Shown here: one piece after another, positions 8,412 to 10,159 of the stretch
Numbering within the stretch: position 1 is the stretch's first letter
Layout: each line of letters begins with the position of its first letter
Source: an uncultured Rhodanobacteraceae bacterium
GTDB lineage: Bacteria > Pseudomonadota > Gammaproteobacteria > Xanthomonadales > Rhodanobacteraceae
Length of the DNA stretch: 10,159 bases
NCBI GenBank assembly: GCA_937902695.1
Contig: CALFNI010000479.1
Location: 1 to 10,159 of the forward strand
Reading direction: 5' to 3'
Translations under genes and position numbers: made by a program
Notes under the pieces: generated by a model
What the model saw: the letters and a program-made list of their open reading frames with translations, nothing else
Databases searched by the model: none
What the model was told of the DNA's origin: nothing

Positions 8412-8431
8412 CGTTCGCCGCCTGGCGAACG
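8412..8431. repeat. Inverted repeat, 8-bp arms
   Basis: CGTTCGCC (8412-8419) and GGCGAACG (8424-8431) are perfect inverted arms around the loop GCCT. There is no T run after it, and it lies at the leader of the minus-strand operon, so an operator or mRNA leader structure fits better than a terminator. Confidence 0.55.
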
Positions 8432-8446
8432 ATCGTGCTGTCGTCG

Positions 8447-8462
8447 CGTTACTGCAGTAACG
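8447..8462. promoter_or_regulatory. Perfect 16-bp palindrome, candidate operator
   Basis: CGTTACTGCAGTAACG reads identically on both strands with no spacer. It sits 82 nt upstream of the membrane-protein start and about 195 nt upstream of the phosphoketolase start. A perfect even-length palindrome in a divergent promoter region is typical of a dimeric repressor or activator site. The cognate regulator is not identifiable in the window. Confidence 0.55.
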
Positions 8463-8657
8463 AAGCCGCGAGCCGCGGAATGGCCTGCAGCATGTTCTCA
8501 ATCGCGGCACGTGTGCGAACTATTCCCCGGCAGCCCCGTGGCCGAGTTCGAGAGGGGCCGGCGAACACGGCGTCACGGTTGCCGGCCTTCAGCGAGCCGA
8601 CCGGATACTTGCCGGTGTTCCTCGCGTGTTCCGACCTGCCGCCTGAAGGATCTTGCC

Positions 8658-10159
8658 ATGACGTACGCCTGCGCCCGTGACGGTTCGCTGCTTTCAAAGC
8701 TCGATGCCTATTGGCGTGCAGCCAATTACCTCGCGGTGGGCCAGATCTATCTTCGGGAAAATCCGCTGCTGAGGGAGCCGCTGAGGCTCGAACATGTCAA
8801 GCGCATGCTGCTCGGACATTGGGGCACGACGCCGGGCCAGAACTTCATCTACGCGCATCTGAACCGTGCCATCAGGCAATTCGACCTCGACATGATCTAC
8901 CTGTCGGGCCCCGGGCACGGCGGGCCGGCCGTGGTGGCAAATGCGTATCTGGAGGGGACGTATTCCGAGGTCTACCCGGAGATCGGGTGCGACATCCAGG
9001 GCCTGCAGCGCCTGTTCAAGCAATTCTCGTTTCCCGGCGGTATCGCCAGCCACGCATCGCCGGAGTGCCCGGGATCGATCCATGAAGGCGGTGAGCTTGG
9101 CTATTCGCTCAGCCACGCGTTCGGCGCCGTCTTCGACAACCGGGATCTGATCGCGGCGTGTGTCATCGGCGACGGCGAAGCGGAGACCGGCCCGCTCGCG
9201 ACGTCATGGCATTCGAACAAATTCCTCGATCCCGCGACGGACGGCGCGGTGTTGCCCATCCTTCATCTGAACGGCTACAAGATCGCCAACCCCACGGTAC
9301 TCGCGCGCATTCCGCGCATCGAGCTCGAACAGCTTTTGCGCGGGTACGGCTGGACGCCGTTCTTTGTCGAGGGCAGCGAGCCGATGCCGATGCACGAGGC
9401 AATGGCGTCCGCGCTCGATGCGGTGATCGGGCAGATACGAGGCATACAGCGCAAGGCACGCAGCGGAGTCTCCTCCGGCAGGCCGTCGTGGCCAATGATC
9501 GTCCTTCGGTCTCCGAAAGGATGGACCGGCCCGAAGACCGTCGACGGAGTGCCGAACGAAGGCACTTTTCACGCGCATCAGGTGCCGCTGCAGGTGTCGG
9601 ACACAGCTCCGCCGGAACACCTGCATCAGCTCGAGGCATGGCTGCGGAGCTATCGCCCCGACGAGCTCTTCGACGAGCAAGGTCGGCTGAATGCGGAGCT
9701 CGCCGATATGGCGCCCGTAGGCTCGCGGCGCATGAGCGCGAATCCGCACGCCAACGGAGGCATGCTCTTGCGGAGCCTGCGCATGCCGGACTTCCGCAGT
9801 TATGCAGCCGCGGTGACGCAACCCGGCGTGGCCGGCCTCGGCGATACGCGCGTGCTGGGGCCGTTCCTGCGCGATGTCGTTCGGCTGAATCAGAACCCGC
9901 GGAACTTCCGCGTGTTCGGGCCCGACGAGACGATCTCGAACGGCCTGCAGGCCGTCTTCGAGGCAACGGATCGCCAATGGGAGGCCGGCAGGGATCCGAA
10001 TGACGAGTTCCTCGCCACGCAGGGCAGCGTCGTCGAGATGCTGAGCGAACATCAATGCCAAGGCTGGCTGGAAGGCTACCTGCTCACCGGGCGGCACGGG
10101 CTGTTCAATTGCTACGAAGCCTTCATCCACATCGTCGATTCGATGTTCAACCAGCATGC
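8658..10159 (+). CDS. xfp: Phosphoketolase (xylulose-5-phosphate/fructose-6-phosphate), 3' partial
   Basis: Thiamine-diphosphate and Mg2+ dependent cytosolic enzyme that splits xylulose-5-P or fructose-6-P with phosphate to acetyl phosphate plus glyceraldehyde-3-P or erythrose-4-P. The first 500 residues are present of the roughly 800 usual in the family; the C-terminal part is cut by the window edge. Landmarks: [18 protein letters not shown] (15-32), [11 protein letters not shown] (53-63), [11 protein letters not shown] (81-91), [20 protein letters not shown] (131-150), the ThDP/Mg motif [14 protein letters not shown] (171-184), [19 protein letters not shown] with Glu424, LSEH with Glu464, and [14 protein letters not shown] 8658 has AAGGA (8646-8650) 7 nt upstream. 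Two small departures from the usual family sequence are Gly429 (SNGL, commonly SNRL) and QGSV at 455-458 (commonly DGRV). Substrate preference between xylulose-5-P and fructose-6-P cannot be told from this. Confidence 0.96.
   Translation, partial: MTYACARDGSLLSKLDAYWRAANYLAVGQIYLRENPLLREPLRLEHVKRMLLGHWGTTPGQNFIYAHLNRAIRQFDLDMIYLSGPGHGGPAVVANAYLEGTYSEVYPEIGCDIQGLQRLFKQFSFPGGIASHASPECPGSIHEGGELGYSLSHAFGAVFDNRDLIAACVIGDGEAETGPLATSWHSNKFLDPATDGAVLPILHLNGYKIANPTVLARIPRIELEQLLRGYGWTPFFVEGSEPMPMHEAMASALDAVIGQIRGIQRKARSGVSSGRPSWPMIVLRSPKGWTGPKTVDGVPNEGTFHAHQVPLQVSDTAPPEHLHQLEAWLRSYRPDELFDEQGRLNAELADMAPVGSRRMSANPHANGGMLLRSLRMPDFRSYAAAVTQPGVAGLGDTRVLGPFLRDVVRLNQNPRNFRVFGPDETISNGLQAVFEATDRQWEAGRDPNDEFLATQGSVVEMLSEHQCQGWLEGYLLTGRHGLFNCYEAFIHIVDSMFNQH

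Larger units (their letters stand above)
8366..8657. promoter_or_regulatory. Divergent control region between the transporter operon and phosphoketolase
   Basis: This 292-nt non-coding region must hold promoters for both directions. It contains a stem-loop (8412-8431), a perfect 16-bp palindrome (8447-8462) and a direct repeat of TTGCCGG (8579-8585 and 8609-8615, offset 30 bp, about three helical turns) close to the phosphoketolase start. A weak promoter-like pair toward phosphoketolase could be TTGCCG (8579) with GGATAC about 18 nt later. No good consensus promoter, FNR-type box or sigma54 site was found by eye. Confidence 0.5.

Overview
The window looks like a GC-rich chromosome segment from a denitrifying proteobacterium, most likely a betaproteobacterium. 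The evidence is an AniA-like (class II) copper nitrite reductase with a fused C-terminal cytochrome c domain, the architecture known from Ralstonia pickettii, together with strongly G/C-ending codons and Shine-Dalgarno starts. The exact taxon cannot be read from the sequence. No RNA gene, insertion sequence or CRISPR array was seen.

Left region (1-2646, + strand): a tight nitrite-reduction operon. nirK is cut by the left edge. It is followed 8 nt later by nirV (a secreted or lipid-side SUMF1/FGE-fold protein), which overlaps an Sco/SenC-type copper chaperone by ATGA. NirK reduces nitrite to nitric oxide. The Sco protein is the natural candidate to load its copper, and NirV is a conserved but poorly understood companion.

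Regulatory region (2647-6288): an OmpR-family response regulator overlaps by ATGA a soluble PAS-GAF-HisKA-HATPase-REC hybrid histidine kinase. Converging on the kinase from the minus strand is a Crp/Fnr-family regulator that keeps the FNR-type DNA-reading residues but lacks the N-terminal iron-sulfur cysteine cluster. All three are plausible regulators of the neighbouring nirK operon, but no target site for them could be identified by eye.

Right region (6456-10159): a minus-strand pair encodes a small membrane protein with a coiled coil and a Cys/His metal-ligand-like motif, overlapping by ATGA a divergent NRAMP-family metal transporter whose metal-site motifs are DPSG and SPY instead of DPGN and MPH. 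Divergently across a 292-nt region with a perfect 16-bp palindrome and a nearby stem-loop lies a phosphoketolase gene, cut by the right edge. The least described part of the window is this transporter/coiled-coil pair and its shared control region with phosphoketolase. A functional link between them is inference from gene order only.
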